Positions 11,308-23,584 of a stretch of 64,000 bases of DNA are shown one piece after another. The stretch is taken from NCBI GenBank assembly GCA_011800155.1, contig CM022373.1:2108001-2172000 (forward strand), in the 5' to 3' direction. The notes under the pieces were generated by a model, which saw only the letters and a program-made list of their open reading frames with translations, searched no databases and was not told where the DNA came from. Position numbers and translations under genes: made by a program. The DNA is from Flammulina velutipes (Eukaryota; Basidiomycota; Agaricomycetes; Agaricales; Physalacriaceae). How positions within the stretch are numbered: position 1 is the stretch's first letter; each line of letters begins with the position of its first letter.

Positions 11308-14300
11308 CTACAATACTGGAACCTGCTTCATGGCGTAAATTCTGAGGCGCCATGTCAACCAAATGTGAGATTCTTCAAAACTCCACTCACCATCTTCATC
11401 CAACAACGTGCGTTCGTCCAAGCAAGCTTGGATAAAGTCCGATATCACCAAATGTCTTCGCTTCGGCCTGTAAAAGAGACGAGTTAGGTAACACAAGATC
11501 CCCGCCCTACTCTATTTCGACGCACTTGGATGTTCTCTTAATGAGTTCCAACCTTCGGCTATCATCTCGTTTGTCTACCACGACGTGGGTCATCTTGGGT
11601 TCATCAAGATCAACGACACGGCCTCCATTTTGTGTGATAACCCTCTCAAGTTGGGTGAAACTAGAGCATCGTCAAAGCCAGGATCAACCACCGGAGTTTT
11701 GTTCTTACCTATCATCAATCTCACGTTCGTACTTGCCTTTGACAGCCATCTTGTGTCGTCGAGCATTGTGTGGCGAGTCTAAATAAAAGCATCTGTTCCG
11801 CCCTGTCAACACCAAAGGATGTGGTGGCACCGAGCATGACACTCACAAATGCCTGAAAATGTTCTCAGTGTCATATTCCATAGCAGTTTCATCTTCGCCC
11901 ATCTTCTGTTCCTGTTCTGGTGGATTGTCCTATACCGTTGATCAGCTGATCTCTTACCACAACACAGGCCGAACAGAACTGACCTTAGCGACAGGCTCCT
12001 CATCCTCATCCTCTTCCGTGTCATCATTGTCGTCCTCTGCCTGTGTAGCCTTTACATAGTCGTCCACATCCGCGCCTTCCACATCAGCATTGTCAGAGTC
12101 ACCATCATCATCATCAGGCTCCGTCGCCGAATCGTCCTCAAGCTTGGGCTCGTCAACCTTAAACCAGTCTGCGAGATCTGGATCTATGTTATCATCCTTG
12201 GATTGGGAAGATGAGGATTCGGCATCCTCGGGTTTGTCGATCTTGTTGGGCTCTGGTTGCGCCACACGTACGTCCTCCATATGGTACTCATCGGTCTCCT
12301 GGCGCTCGTCCGTGGCAAATACGAAGTAACGTTTCGAAAGTGGAGCTGGGCGTCCCAAGGATATGGAGTCCTCGATCCATTCTGGCTTCACGACATCGTG
12401 AGTGCCCTTCTTTATCATCATCTTCAAATCGTATGCTGACAACAGACTTTAGTTTCGCGGGATCTGGCGTGAGAACAGAGGACCTACGAATAACGGTGCC
12501 CAAAAACACTATAAATAAGTCTTGATGTTTGCCTGCAACCTGCTGGCACTGACCACCGTTCGCGATGACAGTTGTTTGCATTTCTTTCTTGTCCTTGTCG
12601 CCAGTACGGGACTTTGGATCAGCTACAACAACTAAGGGAATACATTTGAGTTATGTCAAAGAGTGCACCCGCATAGACGCACCAAACTTTAGTCCGTTGA
12701 AGACGTCAGATTCTACAGCGATATCCTTGGCTTTGGGACCGGAATAATCCATTCCCACCGTGGCCTAGTGCAACAGATAAACAACATGAGAAGGACAGAT
12801 GACAAAGGTTGCACCTTAGCTTTCGTCCTGACTGTCTTTTTCTTGGACGATTTGGTGCTACCATAGAATTAGCGACGTTGACAGAGAAAGTTGAAGGATA
12901 ACTTCAGTACGTTATGTCACTCTCCATCTTGCGCTTGGAGACAGTTTTCATCGCTTCCTCGATGCCTGCACATGCGCTCAGCAATGTCCGAAAGGCTCAA
13001 ATCTGTTTGACTTGCCTTCATCAGTGGCACAGTCAGTGATGAACAAGTCTGTCCGAATCGCCACCGCTCGGGGGAAACGCATGGTGCAACCCATATGATA
13101 TTGATCTATGTCAGTCGTTGAGTGACCGGAAACCAGCCAGATGAAATCAAGGACTTGCCCGACTTGACAATTTCCGCGGCCTTGACTTTGAGAATAAACG
13201 AGCTATCGATCTAGTCAGCATCGACCAAATGAAGTCCGGTATTTTTCGTACTCTTCTGGCTCAAGGTACACATCTCCCTTATCTTCAGTGGTCTTCTTCG
13301 CGGTCTTAAAGAATGCTGGAGGGTTTTTGGGGTCCCATTTCTTCCACGGCTTGCTTCGAACCCATAGATAATCAGCGTAAGTCAATCCGGAGCCTATGCG
13401 GACAAAGGATCGATATCTAAAACCATCAGCTATTTGTCCGGCCTATCATAATGGCTCACGTACTTGACATCGTCGTCGTCAGCGCCAGGTCCGGTTTCAA
13501 CAACAGCGCAGATCAGCGTCGAGACTCCGCCACCACGCGAACCAGTTCCGTAGTTGCCGCCTATCACGAAGTAAGAGACAAGCATGAAGAAACATCGATG
13601 AGCTTACCAACGACGAGAACGTCGACGGTCTCACCCATGTTATCCTGTTGATTCTTATGTGAGCATCATAGAGCTTCCAGTGGCAACGTCTCAAGAATCG
13701 CACCATGTATTCCGGTTTGACCTTGATCCAGTCCTTGTTACGTCCGTTGAGGACATATTTGGAGCTAGGATGCTTGATGACCAGTCCTTCCCCACGGGCC
13801 TCCATAACCTCGTCCATCTTCTGTCGTACGTCTCCTGCTGTGCGGCCTTTGAATTCAATAGCGAATTCAATACGCCCGGAAATTTCCTTGAGACAAGCTT
13901 TCATGTTTTTCTTCCGGAAGGATGTCCCTCTGTCGATAAGAGATTGACCGTTGAGGTATAGAAGATCGAAAACTTTGACTATGACAAAGTCAGCTTTAGA
14001 AACTCGGAGGTTGTGAATGACTTGCAGCACGGGCGAGGCATGCTGGCCTTCTTGGATTTGTCTGTGCGAAAAATGTCAATCATACATGCATGATTATAGG
14101 AGCTTGACATACCTCCTGCAGCTGTCTTGAGTGTGCCAAAGGGTAGGTTTCGTTGAGATATAGGATCCCACACCAGCATTTCACCATCAAGAATAATCCT
14201 GTTGACGTATTGAGACTTGTAGCGAAAGAAGGGAGGAATCACTTACTCGTCAACGCGTTCATCGAAAGCCTTATCGATATAGGGGGTAAGACTACCTTCG

Positions 14301-15612
14301 CCTACGTGCTTGCCGTAGAGATAGGTATAATCTTTGCCCTTTCTAAGCGCTATCAGGTTTTTTAAGCAGTAAACATAGCAATAATCTCACCTAGAGCAGT
14401 AGAAATATTCGTTGCCTTTCTTGTGGAGCTGCATACGCTCCCCGTCGAGTTTCTCTTCGATGAAAAACTCCTTGTCGCCCATCTCCTTGACTGTCTCCTC
14501 GATCTTCTTGGTAGGCCGGCTGCATAGCATTGGGGTGAAGGCATGGAATAGCCGAACCGCTTTGTCCTGCAGACGTTTAAGAAACAGCAACCACGACGTT
14601 GGAGTGAGACATACACCGGCATTGAGTCGAAATGTGGGATCCCAGAGAGTCCAAGCAACTTTTTTCAAATCAGAGCAGGTGTTGTAGAGATCCTGAGCGT
14701 CTGGATGGTAGACGGCGAGAACCGTTGTCTCTTTAACTGATATGACCAAATCTAACCGCAATTTCAGGCGACGTTGAAGCAGAAAACGGATTATCAACCT
14801 TTCAAGATGATACGGGCAATCCACCGCTGTTCTTCTGGCGTAGAGCGATTATATACTCGCTTTAATATGTTCGATTGAACTTCCCTGTGTAAGACATGGG
14901 TCAAGCTTCAACGGTTCATAGCATGAAATATACCGAGAGCCCATGTTCTCTGCAAGCTCGTCCAACATTTTGTTCAGGTCATCAATTGTCAATGAGCTTT
15001 CGACGACAGAAGACCTCTTGCTTATGACTTCGTACAAGACAGTAGGAAAATCACCAGACGATTTCTGATTCTTGTCAGCCTTTCCGTTTAATAGAACACA
15101 AATAACGTTTACATCTTTATCTGTAGGCTTCTTCCAGTTGGTTAGGCGTATAGCATCTGGGTCTCGTGGGCCTAATGGAATAAGCTTAATGTACGTCTTG
15201 GCAAGGTTCTGTTCCTTGAGGCCGTAGACAGCTCGTTCCCGGTCTTTCTGGAGAATGATTGAGGAAAGGAATATGGATTGAAGAAGCAATTAGATACCTG
15301 GGGAAGGATAAGACGTAGGACGGGATATAGATCTTTGCCTTTCTCCTCCCTCCAGTGCTATATGACATTAGCGCCACAATTTGCAAAAGTGAGCGAAATA
15401 ACCCATACTGTGAACCAGGCGTTGATTAACTTTTCCTTCCGGTCTCGTTTACGTTCGTTCTGTAGCTTCTCGAAAAGACCTGTAAGGATACTGAAAGGTG
15501 CCGTTCCATAGTTTTGTGGTGGTTCTGGCATGCTGCTGTTGAGTGCCGCGGCCTGCGACGACTCCGCCTGAGGTGGGCGTACTGGAGACGTCGGAGCTGG
15601 TGTTGCTTGCAT
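11308..15612 (-). CDS. LIG4: DNA ligase IV (NHEJ ATP-dependent ligase with tandem BRCT)
   Basis: Highly intron-split gene, start ATG at 15612. Recognised parts in order: a DNA-binding N-terminal domain; the adenylation motif EEKLDGER (active-site Lys, near 14440-14465); YLYGKHVGEGSL; ILDGEMLVWD; FDLLYLNGQSL; EGLVIKHP and WIKVKPEY (motifs IV and V); an OB-fold region; a first BRCT domain (VVKPEWIEDSI near 12370); a long acidic linker; and a second BRCT domain (CFYLDSP..NA, then RRHLVISDFIQACLDE) near the end. This order is that of Dnl4/Lig4, which seals double-strand breaks in non-homologous end joining with an XRCC4/Lif1 partner that binds between the BRCTs. The C-terminus after LDEDGEW (stop at 11308-11310) is my least certain boundary. 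Confidence 0.92.
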
Positions 15613-15817
15613 GGTGTCCAAAGAGTGTGAGATAGGTTGAAGATGAGAGTCAGAAAGCAAGAAGCGGTCACGAGGGTACGGAGCCGGTTTCGGACACGCG
15701 TTGTGTCGACTTGTTTGGCAGTCGGATCTATTCCGCCACACTCCTGCGGTCATCCTTGACCAGAGACCGCCATCTATCCACATTTCACTACTTTCAACTA
15801 ACTCGCCTATCGCAAGA

Positions 15818-18141
15818 ATGTCTTATTCTCCACCTACTACCTTTGCGCAACAAGCTGCACGTCACGACGATCCCAAAATGATTGGACAGTGGAAAGTGGG
15901 AAGGACCATTGGGAAAGGCAGCTCTGGTATGCCGATGCTTTGAATATCTGTACTGGAATCTCAACATATTCAGGTCGCGTCAAGCTAGCCAGACATTCAA
16001 AAACGGGGCAGATGGCCGCCGTTAAAATTATCCCAAAATCCTTTCTCTACTCGCGATTCGATTCGCTGGACACTGCCGATGAGGAGGCCGAACGCTTTGA
16101 ACTCGCCCTTCAACGCGAAACCGTCATCATGAAACTCATCGACCATCCTAACATCATGAAGCTTCACGACGTCTACGACACTACGAATCATCTCTATCTC
16201 ATCCTAGAACATGTACAAGGCGGCGAACTTTTCGACTATCTCTGCGACCAAGGCCAACTCTCCTCTTCCGAGGCCTTACGCTACTTCCAACAAATTATTG
16301 CCGCTGTCGACTATCTCCATCGCTTCAACATTGTGCACCGCGATCTCAAACCTGAAAACATCCTCCTCGATTCTGAAAGGAACGTTAAACTCGCAGACTT
16401 TGGCATGGCGGCCTGGCAGCCCGACCGTTTACTCCAGACATCTTGTGGTAGCCCTCATTATGCCGCCCCCGAAGTTGTCAGCGGCCTGCAATACGACGGC
16501 GCGGTGTCAGATATCTGGTCTTGCGGCGTCATCCTCTTCGCTATGCTTGCAGGACGACTACCATTCGACGAAGAGGACTGTCTGGAACTCCTCGAAAAGG
16601 TCAGGATTGGCAAGTTCGACATGCCGGAAGAGCTCGATCCGTCTGCACAGGACCTCATCAGCAAGATGCTTACGAAGGATGTCACGAAGCGCATTACCAT
16701 GTCCGATATCAGGCAGCATCCTTTCTTCCAGTCATATTCTCCCAAACCTATCGAAAGTCCCCCTGTCACCCTGTACGATTTCGCTAGCCCTCTCGATTCG
16801 CACGCCCAAATAGATGCTGAACTCCTACGCCATCTCCACGCGCTTTGGCCCAATGATTCTGATGAAGAAATAACCGCACATTTGCTCAACGATGAACGAA
16901 ACTGGCAAAAAGGCATCTATCAGCTACTGGCCGCATATCGACAAAAAACACTCGAAGCTGTCGACGAAGCGGAAGAGATGGCTGAAGTCGAGCGCACACG
17001 CCGCAAGCAGGCCAAGGCGAAAGCACGGGCTGCTATCCTCGACCCTCAACCTATCCTTGATTCTACAGTCAGCCCTTCTCCCTCTTCCTTCCCTCCTCGC
17101 GTCAGTCCACCTACTCCGCGTCGCGCAGCGCGACGTGACCGTTACTCTACAGCGTCGTCTGAAGAATCCTTATTCTTCCATGGCGATGAGACGCACCCCC
17201 GTATTGCGCTTCACTCGCCTTCCGACTCCGAGCGCTCTTCCTTGCATCGTACACCTGAGCCGACGCCGCTTATCGTTCCCCAACATCAGGATGTCTACGT
17301 GCAGAGTTTCTTCAAGGAGGTTGCGGATCACATCAATGTCCTCTATTCACGTACGGAGGGTGTACATTCTCCCGTAGGGGCGCTGTCTCCCAACCTCGCA
17401 CTCATGCACGAAATAGTCGGTGACCGTGGACTACATGTTGTTATTATGCCCGATGCCTCAGCTTCCCGCGATGTCTACCCTCTTAGCTCTGGTGCTCATA
17501 ACGAGGTCAAGCCTCTGACAGTGACGCGCAGAGAAAAGCCTAGGCGCCCGACAATCCTCTCGGACAAGGAAAACATGGATGACGGTTTCTTGGTTGTGGA
17601 ACGTGACGATGTCTTCCGAGACGGGCGGGTGAAGATCGTAAAACCGAAGGATCGAGGAAAGCTAAAGAAACTAAGAAACTCGTCTCCTTCGTCCGAAGCT
17701 GGATCACCGGAGCGCTCGTCGTCGCCCAAAAAGAAGTGGCTGGCGCACGTCTTTAGGTTCAAATCTTCAAGGTTCACGCTATTATCCACTCATGACGTTC
17801 AGACCTCGCAGAACGAATGTCGACGATTGCTGATGGCGAGTGACGTGCGTGTGGCCATAGAGCATGACGGTGACTTGAGGGTACTGAGGTGCAAGCGGGA
17901 AGAAACCAAGGATACGACGGGGCTCCTGGGGGACATGAAGGCTGCCAAGTTCCGTGTGGAAGTGCAGGTCGTGGCGCAGGACGGTGTGTCGGTGACTTTG
18001 CTATACGAGAAGGGGTCTCTGGATACGTTCAAGGAGATATGTAAACGGCTGAGGCGGGACTGGGTGTTAGACGTGGTTGGGAGTCGTACACCACAACAAG
18101 TGGCATATATACCGGCACATTCTACTATTATGGTCAACTAG
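15818..18141 (+). CDS. Ser/Thr protein kinase, Gin4/Hsl1/BRSK type
   Basis: Two exons (15818-15926 and 15974-18141; 47-nt intron inside the glycine loop IGKGSSG) give 758 residues. The kinase domain (about residues 25-285) has the VKII lysine, HRDLKPEN, DFGMAAW and the activation segment TSCGSPHYAAPE, typical of AMPK-related kinases. A UBA-like segment follows (LLRHLHALWPNDSDEE), then a low-complexity Ser/Pro region. The last 130 residues (FRFKSSRFTLLSTHDV .. KRLRRDWVLD) resemble a KA1 membrane-binding domain. In yeast this kinase group links septins and bud-neck assembly to Wee1 control and cell-cycle entry. All catalytic residues are present. It is divergent from LIG4 with about 205 bp between the starts. 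Confidence 0.88.
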
Positions 18142-18454
18142 GGGAAACATTTGGGTTCAATGTCATGAAGAAATCTGGGTGCGCAATATGCACTACAGTG
18201 TTCTAACTATCAAATGTGGCCAAAACTGCACGGAGCTATATGAAAAATGTCTATGAATACAGGTGTAAATGAACGGGGCATCTATGTGCGTCTATAGTAT
18301 GAGTATGAGTATGAGTTTGGCCAGTCCAAGATAAATGAAAGATGTCAAAACAACCGGAGAACCAAAGAGATATAAAATGCTACGTATCAAGCAAGGGAAA
18401 GAACCAAGGATAAAATTATACAGATTCTCGAGGGAAGACGCGCGCCGCGTTCTC
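18142..18454. other. Convergent 3' flanks, no gene seen
   Basis: Shared 3' region of the kinase gene and the ThrE-like gene. It contains a short hexamer repeat, three units of tatgag-type sequence near 18297-18315. No other feature seen. Confidence 0.5.
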
Positions 18455-21400
18455 TTACAAAGAGAACACTCCACCTCCACGCTTCCTACTCGGAATCGGG
18501 TGCACCACCAGCAACGCCAGGCCTAGCCCGACCGTCAATCCGATGGCGACCGACACCAGCTGCAACGCAGTTTGAAAACCACTGATATACGATGTTGTCG
18601 AACCGGTGCCGGATGATTGTTCTGAGACGAACGCCAGAAGCCCGCCGGAGCCCAGCCCCGAAGGCACTTGGAATAGAATACCAGTTATCATGATCACGAA
18701 GGCGTTGCCGTCGAAGAATCGGCCGTACATGTTCGCGACGAACCCAACTGCAAAGGCGCTAGAAACCAAACATGATTAGTGAAGAGATAACAGGTGGTAA
18801 AGACAAAACGAATGCTCACCCAACTGCAGCACTGATGTCGCTCTGGTTCACAAACTTCCTCCCAGTGAAGCGGTTCGTCACCCAACCGATGCTTGCAATT
18901 ATCACCAGGAGTAGGAGTTCCTTCCTCTTGTAAGGGATGTGGTTCCTCAGGCTGAGGAACGTGCTGAACATCGGTACGGTCAAGAACGCCCACCAGATAC
19001 TCGGGCTGCGTTGCCACCAGGCGCCTTCGGGATCATGGCTCTCCGCGCATGTGTAATCTGTGATGCCCACGATATCCCGGCTCGTGATCCCGGTGTAAGC
19101 ATGAGCACCCATGGCGAGCCCGAATCCTAAGAAGAGGGAATAGATCACGGCATAGAACATGCGCACGGACCCAGAGACGATGTTCCGCGACATGATCTCC
19201 AGCGAGCCGCACAAAACGATGAAACCGGGGAGGATAAGCACAACGCTGCTAGATGCGATGGCAGAGTAGCACAGTTTCTGGGAGGCGGCCATTCCAGCTG
19301 CTATGAAGGAGAATAGAGCGGCCACCACGATCTCGAAAACGTTGCTGTAAAGCTCGTTCCTCGCCGACAGGAGTTGAAGGCCTACGAGGATCGCACCAAG
19401 CGGCCACACAGCAACCGCATCGATGAACGATCCATTGAAGGAAACGGTGCAGATTGCGGACGAGCACATACCGCCGATGATCATCAACGCCCACCACGGA
19501 TAGATCTGTGGCTTCTTCATTAGCGCTGTGAGCTGCGCCGATGCATCGGCGACGGCGAGATCGTCGTGGATGACCTTCCAGTAAAGCTCGTACGCATCGC
19601 CAAGTTTGCCCAGATCCAACGCGCTGCCTTGCCTGATGAACCGTATCGCAGACGTGCCCGTGCTCGAGTCGTCAAACGAGATAAGCATCACGTCCGGAAG
19701 GTACATGCAAGACACCTCTACATCCAACACACGACCTGTCGCCGCGATCTGGCTCTGGAGTCGATGCGACGGCGCGCCGAACATCATCATCGCCCTCGCA
19801 AGCTTCAGGATGAACTCTTGGCGCTGGATAATCTCGGCTACATGGCGCGTAATGTAGATCTCAGCCTTCTTGCGCTTTCTGCGCTCCCGCTCTTTGCGAT
19901 CTGGGGTGTGATACTGGTTGAACGGATCCTCTCCTTCCACTGACGGGGTGTTGATCGGTGTTTGGGAGGGAGTGTTGCGTCCTAGACTGATGACGGAAGA
20001 GGCATATGGGAAATCTTTCAGGACGCCTGACCATTTGCTCTTGTGGGTGGGAGTAGACGCAGACTTCTCGTGGGAGGGCTTCTCCGGTCCAGTGCCAATA
20101 AGCGTGGAAAGAGTTTCGTTGGACGGAGAAGGCTGGATGGGTCGCATCTCTACAACGTCCTTGCTGTCGAAATGCATTGTCCTGGGGCGCTCCATGGTGG
20201 GGGAAGGAACCTTGATGGTGGGCATCTTAGACTCCAGAGAATACCTAAGTAATGCGATTAGAATTAATGACAATAAAAGTTGCGGCAATTGAACGAACCT
20301 TGAGAGGTGATAACCTGGCCGTTTAATGTTCGGTTGGAGCTGGCTCTGGGTAGGGGCGGCAGGCCCAGTAATGTTGCCAGTGCTTGCAATCAGGCTTGCA
20401 ATGACACCAGCGCCGTTCCTCTCGTTCTTCGGTCTTCCAAACGCGTTCATATTCGAGTTTACAGAGTTGGAGCGCTTGAGAAGGAACTCCTTCTCGCGTT
20501 CCCTGGGAGACGAAGGCTTAGAAGGCGAGGGCGTCGAAGAATGACTGACGTCTATCTTCGTTGGAAGTGGCGGCGGCGGTGCTTTCGATTTGGCACGATC
20601 GATCCACGGACGCTCGGGCAGCTCATCTGCAGGCGTACTCAGCCCACTAGGCAGACCTTGTTCTTGGTTGTAGAGCGTCAACAGCGCGCTCAGCACTCCT
20701 CCTCCCTGCGTCAGCCTAGGATTGGCAGGCGCAGCGTCGCGTTCTTCATCCTTCTCTCTGGTATCCCGCTCGCCACTACGACTGCGCTCTCGGCGATTCT
20801 TGATACCGGCGAGATTGATGAACATCCCTTTTCCGCGTCCTCTATTACGCGTATGGGCCCGGACGATGTTCGCGGCCTCCTTGTACTCATCGGATGGCCC
20901 GGGCAAGCCTGCATTCTCGTTGCGACCGATAAAAGTACCTGGAACGTCGTGGGCTGCGGCATCGATAGATTCATCGGCAGTGGACGCGGTGTTGGGCGAA
21001 TCACGTCGATAATGCGTGAGCTCTGTCGTGAGAGAGGGAAGACTAATCGGACGAGGGGGGAAGTAATGAATGCGAGGGCCAGTTGCCGCGTTAGCAGCCG
21101 TGTTGCGAGTTGTGGTAGGATCAGGGGAGGTGGAGAATGATTGGTTCGAGGGGGATTTGGGTGGTTCGAGCGAAGGTTGGGATTGCGACTGGTGCCGTAC
21201 CAAGGCATCAGTAAAATAGTCAAAAGCGTTGGGCTGTTGAACGGTAAGCACAATCATACAAAAGGAGGGAGAAGAGAACTTGCATCCAAGCCATGTTCGT
21301 CAAGTGCATGGACTGGTGAGTTGCGGCTGGGGTCGTTGTCGTCTAACCACTGGACCTTTCTAGGTGTTTTTTGACCAGAAGCATCTCCTGTGCGCACGCC

Positions 21401-21457
21401 GGGAGACATGATGCTTCTAGAGGGAGTTTTTGCGCCATTAGAGTTGTTTCGTTGCAT
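18455..21457 (-). CDS. ThrE/DUF1212-type membrane protein (Prm10-like)
   Basis: About four exons: start ATG at 21457, an intron near 21250-21290, an in-frame intron near 20247-20298, and one near 18758-18819. Total about 890 residues. The first 450 are a polar, Ser/Pro-rich, probably cytosolic region. Then comes the ThrE_1-like domain, with FILKLARAMMMFGAPSHRLQ, LDVEVSCMYLPDVMLISF and many hydrophobic helices (about ten), including PGFIVLCGSLEIMSR and FYAVIYSLFLGFGLAMG. Bacterial ThrE exports threonine and serine; fungal members (Prm10 and relatives) are membrane proteins whose substrate is not firmly known. The final exon adds two or three more helices and ends RKRGGGVFSL. Family assignment is confident; transport substrate is not inferable. 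Confidence 0.85.
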
Positions 21458-22392
21458 GCAGACAGAGGGGAATAGAGTAGAAAGAAAAGGAGGAGAGAAT
21501 TAGGGATGAGAAAAATAGGGTATGTCTATAGAGTCTAGAGAAGAGAAGGAATGGAGAGACAGAGCGCGAGAGATATGAAAGAATTAGACAAGCTTGCTTA
21601 CCGTTATGATATTTTTTGTTTTGCTACATGTGCCGATCAGACTGTTATCTCCGTTCCGATAGAATGAGACGCACCCTAATCTCGTACACAATCTACGAAT
21701 TTTGATGCAGAATGAAAGGTCGTAAACAGGTCGTGAACGTTAGAAGGAGAACGCTTTCACGCAATACTTGATCAGTTATTATCTGTGGAGCGCCGCACGT
21801 GTGCTACCCGTCGAATGTTCGTCCGTGGGAGTGACAAGCGAATGACAAGTGCGCAGATCGTCCCCTCGAAAAAGTTTCAGCTGCGGCGGCTCGGAGCGCG
21901 CCATAGATGCGCCATACTCCCCATAGACAATGCTTCCAAACCTCATCCACACTGATTATTACGTTCACAAGTCTGAGAAACGAAGCCTCGGTACCATGGC
22001 GTGAGACGTACCCCGGCAGTTGCACCACTTTCATCCAAGATTGTAGCGAGATAAGCTAGTAGAGGAGGAGCATCGAAGCCCGGTGCCGACTGGAAAGATA
22101 TTTCCGTCTTCCAGCTTGCGCAGCGTATAAGCCTATCGGATGTACAATGCAAAGTCCGCATTACTGAATGCTCCTACAAGATGAGCCGAGATCTATACAT
22201 ACCTACCCAGTAGTAAAGTAGCTAGTCAGAATGGAAGGAATACCGGGGTTAGCTCCATAACCCTAACCCACACATTTGTGGCGCAAATATAACGGCATTC
22301 TATCTTCCAATTCGACCGGTGACAATCCTATAATTTCCATTTGTAGCAAATCAACTAGCAACAATTGAACGATGAATTTGCGCCTTGTCAGA
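21458..22392. other. Long intergenic region, no supported gene
   Basis: Upstream region of the ThrE-like gene and 3' flank of the membrane-protein pair. Two short minus-strand frames at 21804-22161 have no recognisable domain or convincing splice structure. I see no tRNA and no long repeat. Confidence 0.45.
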
Positions 22393-23376
22393 CTAAGATG
22401 CCTTGACCTTGCCCTTTGCTAGTGCATCCTCCAAGAACGACTCTCTGCATAGGGCAACAGCAGTAAACGCTGCCCCCGGCCCAACAAAAACTGACGCGAG
22501 TGGATACCAAAGCGCAATCGTCGCCACCTCGGCTGCATTCCTCGCAAACCACAACGAGCCCAACATACACGCACCCACACCAAGCGCAAAGTCCCATTGA
22601 AAGACATTGAGCACTGCCCTCGGAATCTCCTTCTCCCGCAACGTTGGTACGAAGAACGTCTGCATGGAGCTCAGTGTCGAAAATTCGTCCATTGCCATTT
22701 TGATATGCACGGAGGCGGCTACGAGGAAGCATACAACGTATGCCACTTGGACAGTGCGGAAGCCGGATTTTGTAGTTGGTGCACGGAGGAGCATGGGAAG
22801 AAGTTGGGAGATGAAGGAGGTGATGGGGGCAAAGTTCCAGGCTACAGTGATGACGGGATCGACATGTGTGACAAGGAAGATGGAGGGTATCACCCAACCT
22901 ATGAGCATTCCTAGCACGCTGGCCTCAGCGTGGATTTGGGTGACTCGACCCTTGACGAATCGGGCAGAGAGGATGAAGTAGAGCCAGAATATCGGCATAG
23001 ATACAGCAAATGACACGACCTGCGCGAAGACACCGCTTATCAGACTCGTGTAACTGACAACGAATCGGCGTCCCTTCCTGCTCGATTCGATAGATATGAA
23101 CAACATAACCGGGGGCACGACGGTGGCGAGGAAGTACGACACGAATGGCGACATCACTTCCTTCGTTTCTAAACCGGTATGAAAAACAGAGATGAGGACA
23201 CATAACGTCTCGTCCACGGCTGGATTTCGGGTCAGCGGGATGTAGTGTTTGGAGCCGGGTGGGCATTGTGTGCGAAAGAATGGCTCCACCTCCGCCACAT
23301 TGGGAAGGATGAGGATGCCTGCCAGTGCAGATATCGTCGGGAAAAGGAGGAGAGGTAGAATGGTGTCGAAGAACAT
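22393..23376 (-). CDS. Polytopic membrane protein, tandem paralogue 1
   Basis: 327 residues from the ATG at 23376. A frame extends upstream to 23421 but begins with a ctctctctag acceptor-like stretch, so an upstream exon or the later start is possible. About eight hydrophobic helices are visible. Blocks shared with 23585-24568 include IESSRKGRRFVVSY, LISGVFAQV, IFWLYFILSAR.VKG, IHAEAS..G.LIGWV, SGFRT.Q.AY and SLWFAR. The SSRKGRRF basic loop between helices is the strongest signature. I do not recognise the family. The layout is reminiscent of small integral-membrane enzymes of fungal terpenoid clusters, but no motif proves that, and transport or scaffold roles are equally open. Confidence 0.6.
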   Translation of the reverse strand: MFFDTILPLLLFPTISALAGILILPNVAEVEPFFRTQCPPGSKHYIPLTRNPAVDETLCVLISVFHTGLETKEVMSPFVSYFLATVVPPVMLFISIESSRKGRRFVVSYTSLISGVFAQVVSFAVSMPIFWLYFILSARFVKGRVTQIHAEASVLGMLIGWVIPSIFLVTHVDPVITVAWNFAPITSFISQLLPMLLRAPTTKSGFRTVQVAYVVCFLVAASVHIKMAMDEFSTLSSMQTFFVPTLREKEIPRAVLNVFQWDFALGVGACMLGSLWFARNAAEVATIALWYPLASVFVGPGAAFTAVALCRESFLEDALAKGKVKAS

Positions 23377-23584
23377 GACAGATAGCCTAGAGAGAGAAGT
23401 CAATACAATGGTGAGAAGCAACCTTTGTATATGAGCTCCCGCCTTACCCGAGGTCTATAGTCGCTCTCGGTTATTCCTCATCCCATTCTATAAATGCATC
23501 CAGTGATTGGATATCTGTTGAATTCGGTAGCGTGGGAGTAACACAACGTATGGACTTGGGTACTCGCTCGGGCGCGCCCCACCT

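Noticed and set aside
20307..21140. Long plus-strand frame of 277 codons
   Set aside because: Antisense shadow of the Ser/Pro-rich region of the ThrE-like gene; Arg-rich composition is typical of such shadows.
18816..21257. Hydrophobic stretch FVQLPQLLLSLILIALLR as an extra membrane helix of the ThrE-like protein
   Set aside because: It is bounded by gttcgt .. cttag and reads as a retained in-frame intron at about 20247-20298.
21804..22161. Two overlapping minus-strand frames of about 75 codons upstream of the ThrE-like gene
   Set aside because: No domain, no consistent splice model and no paralogue; they look like chance frames.
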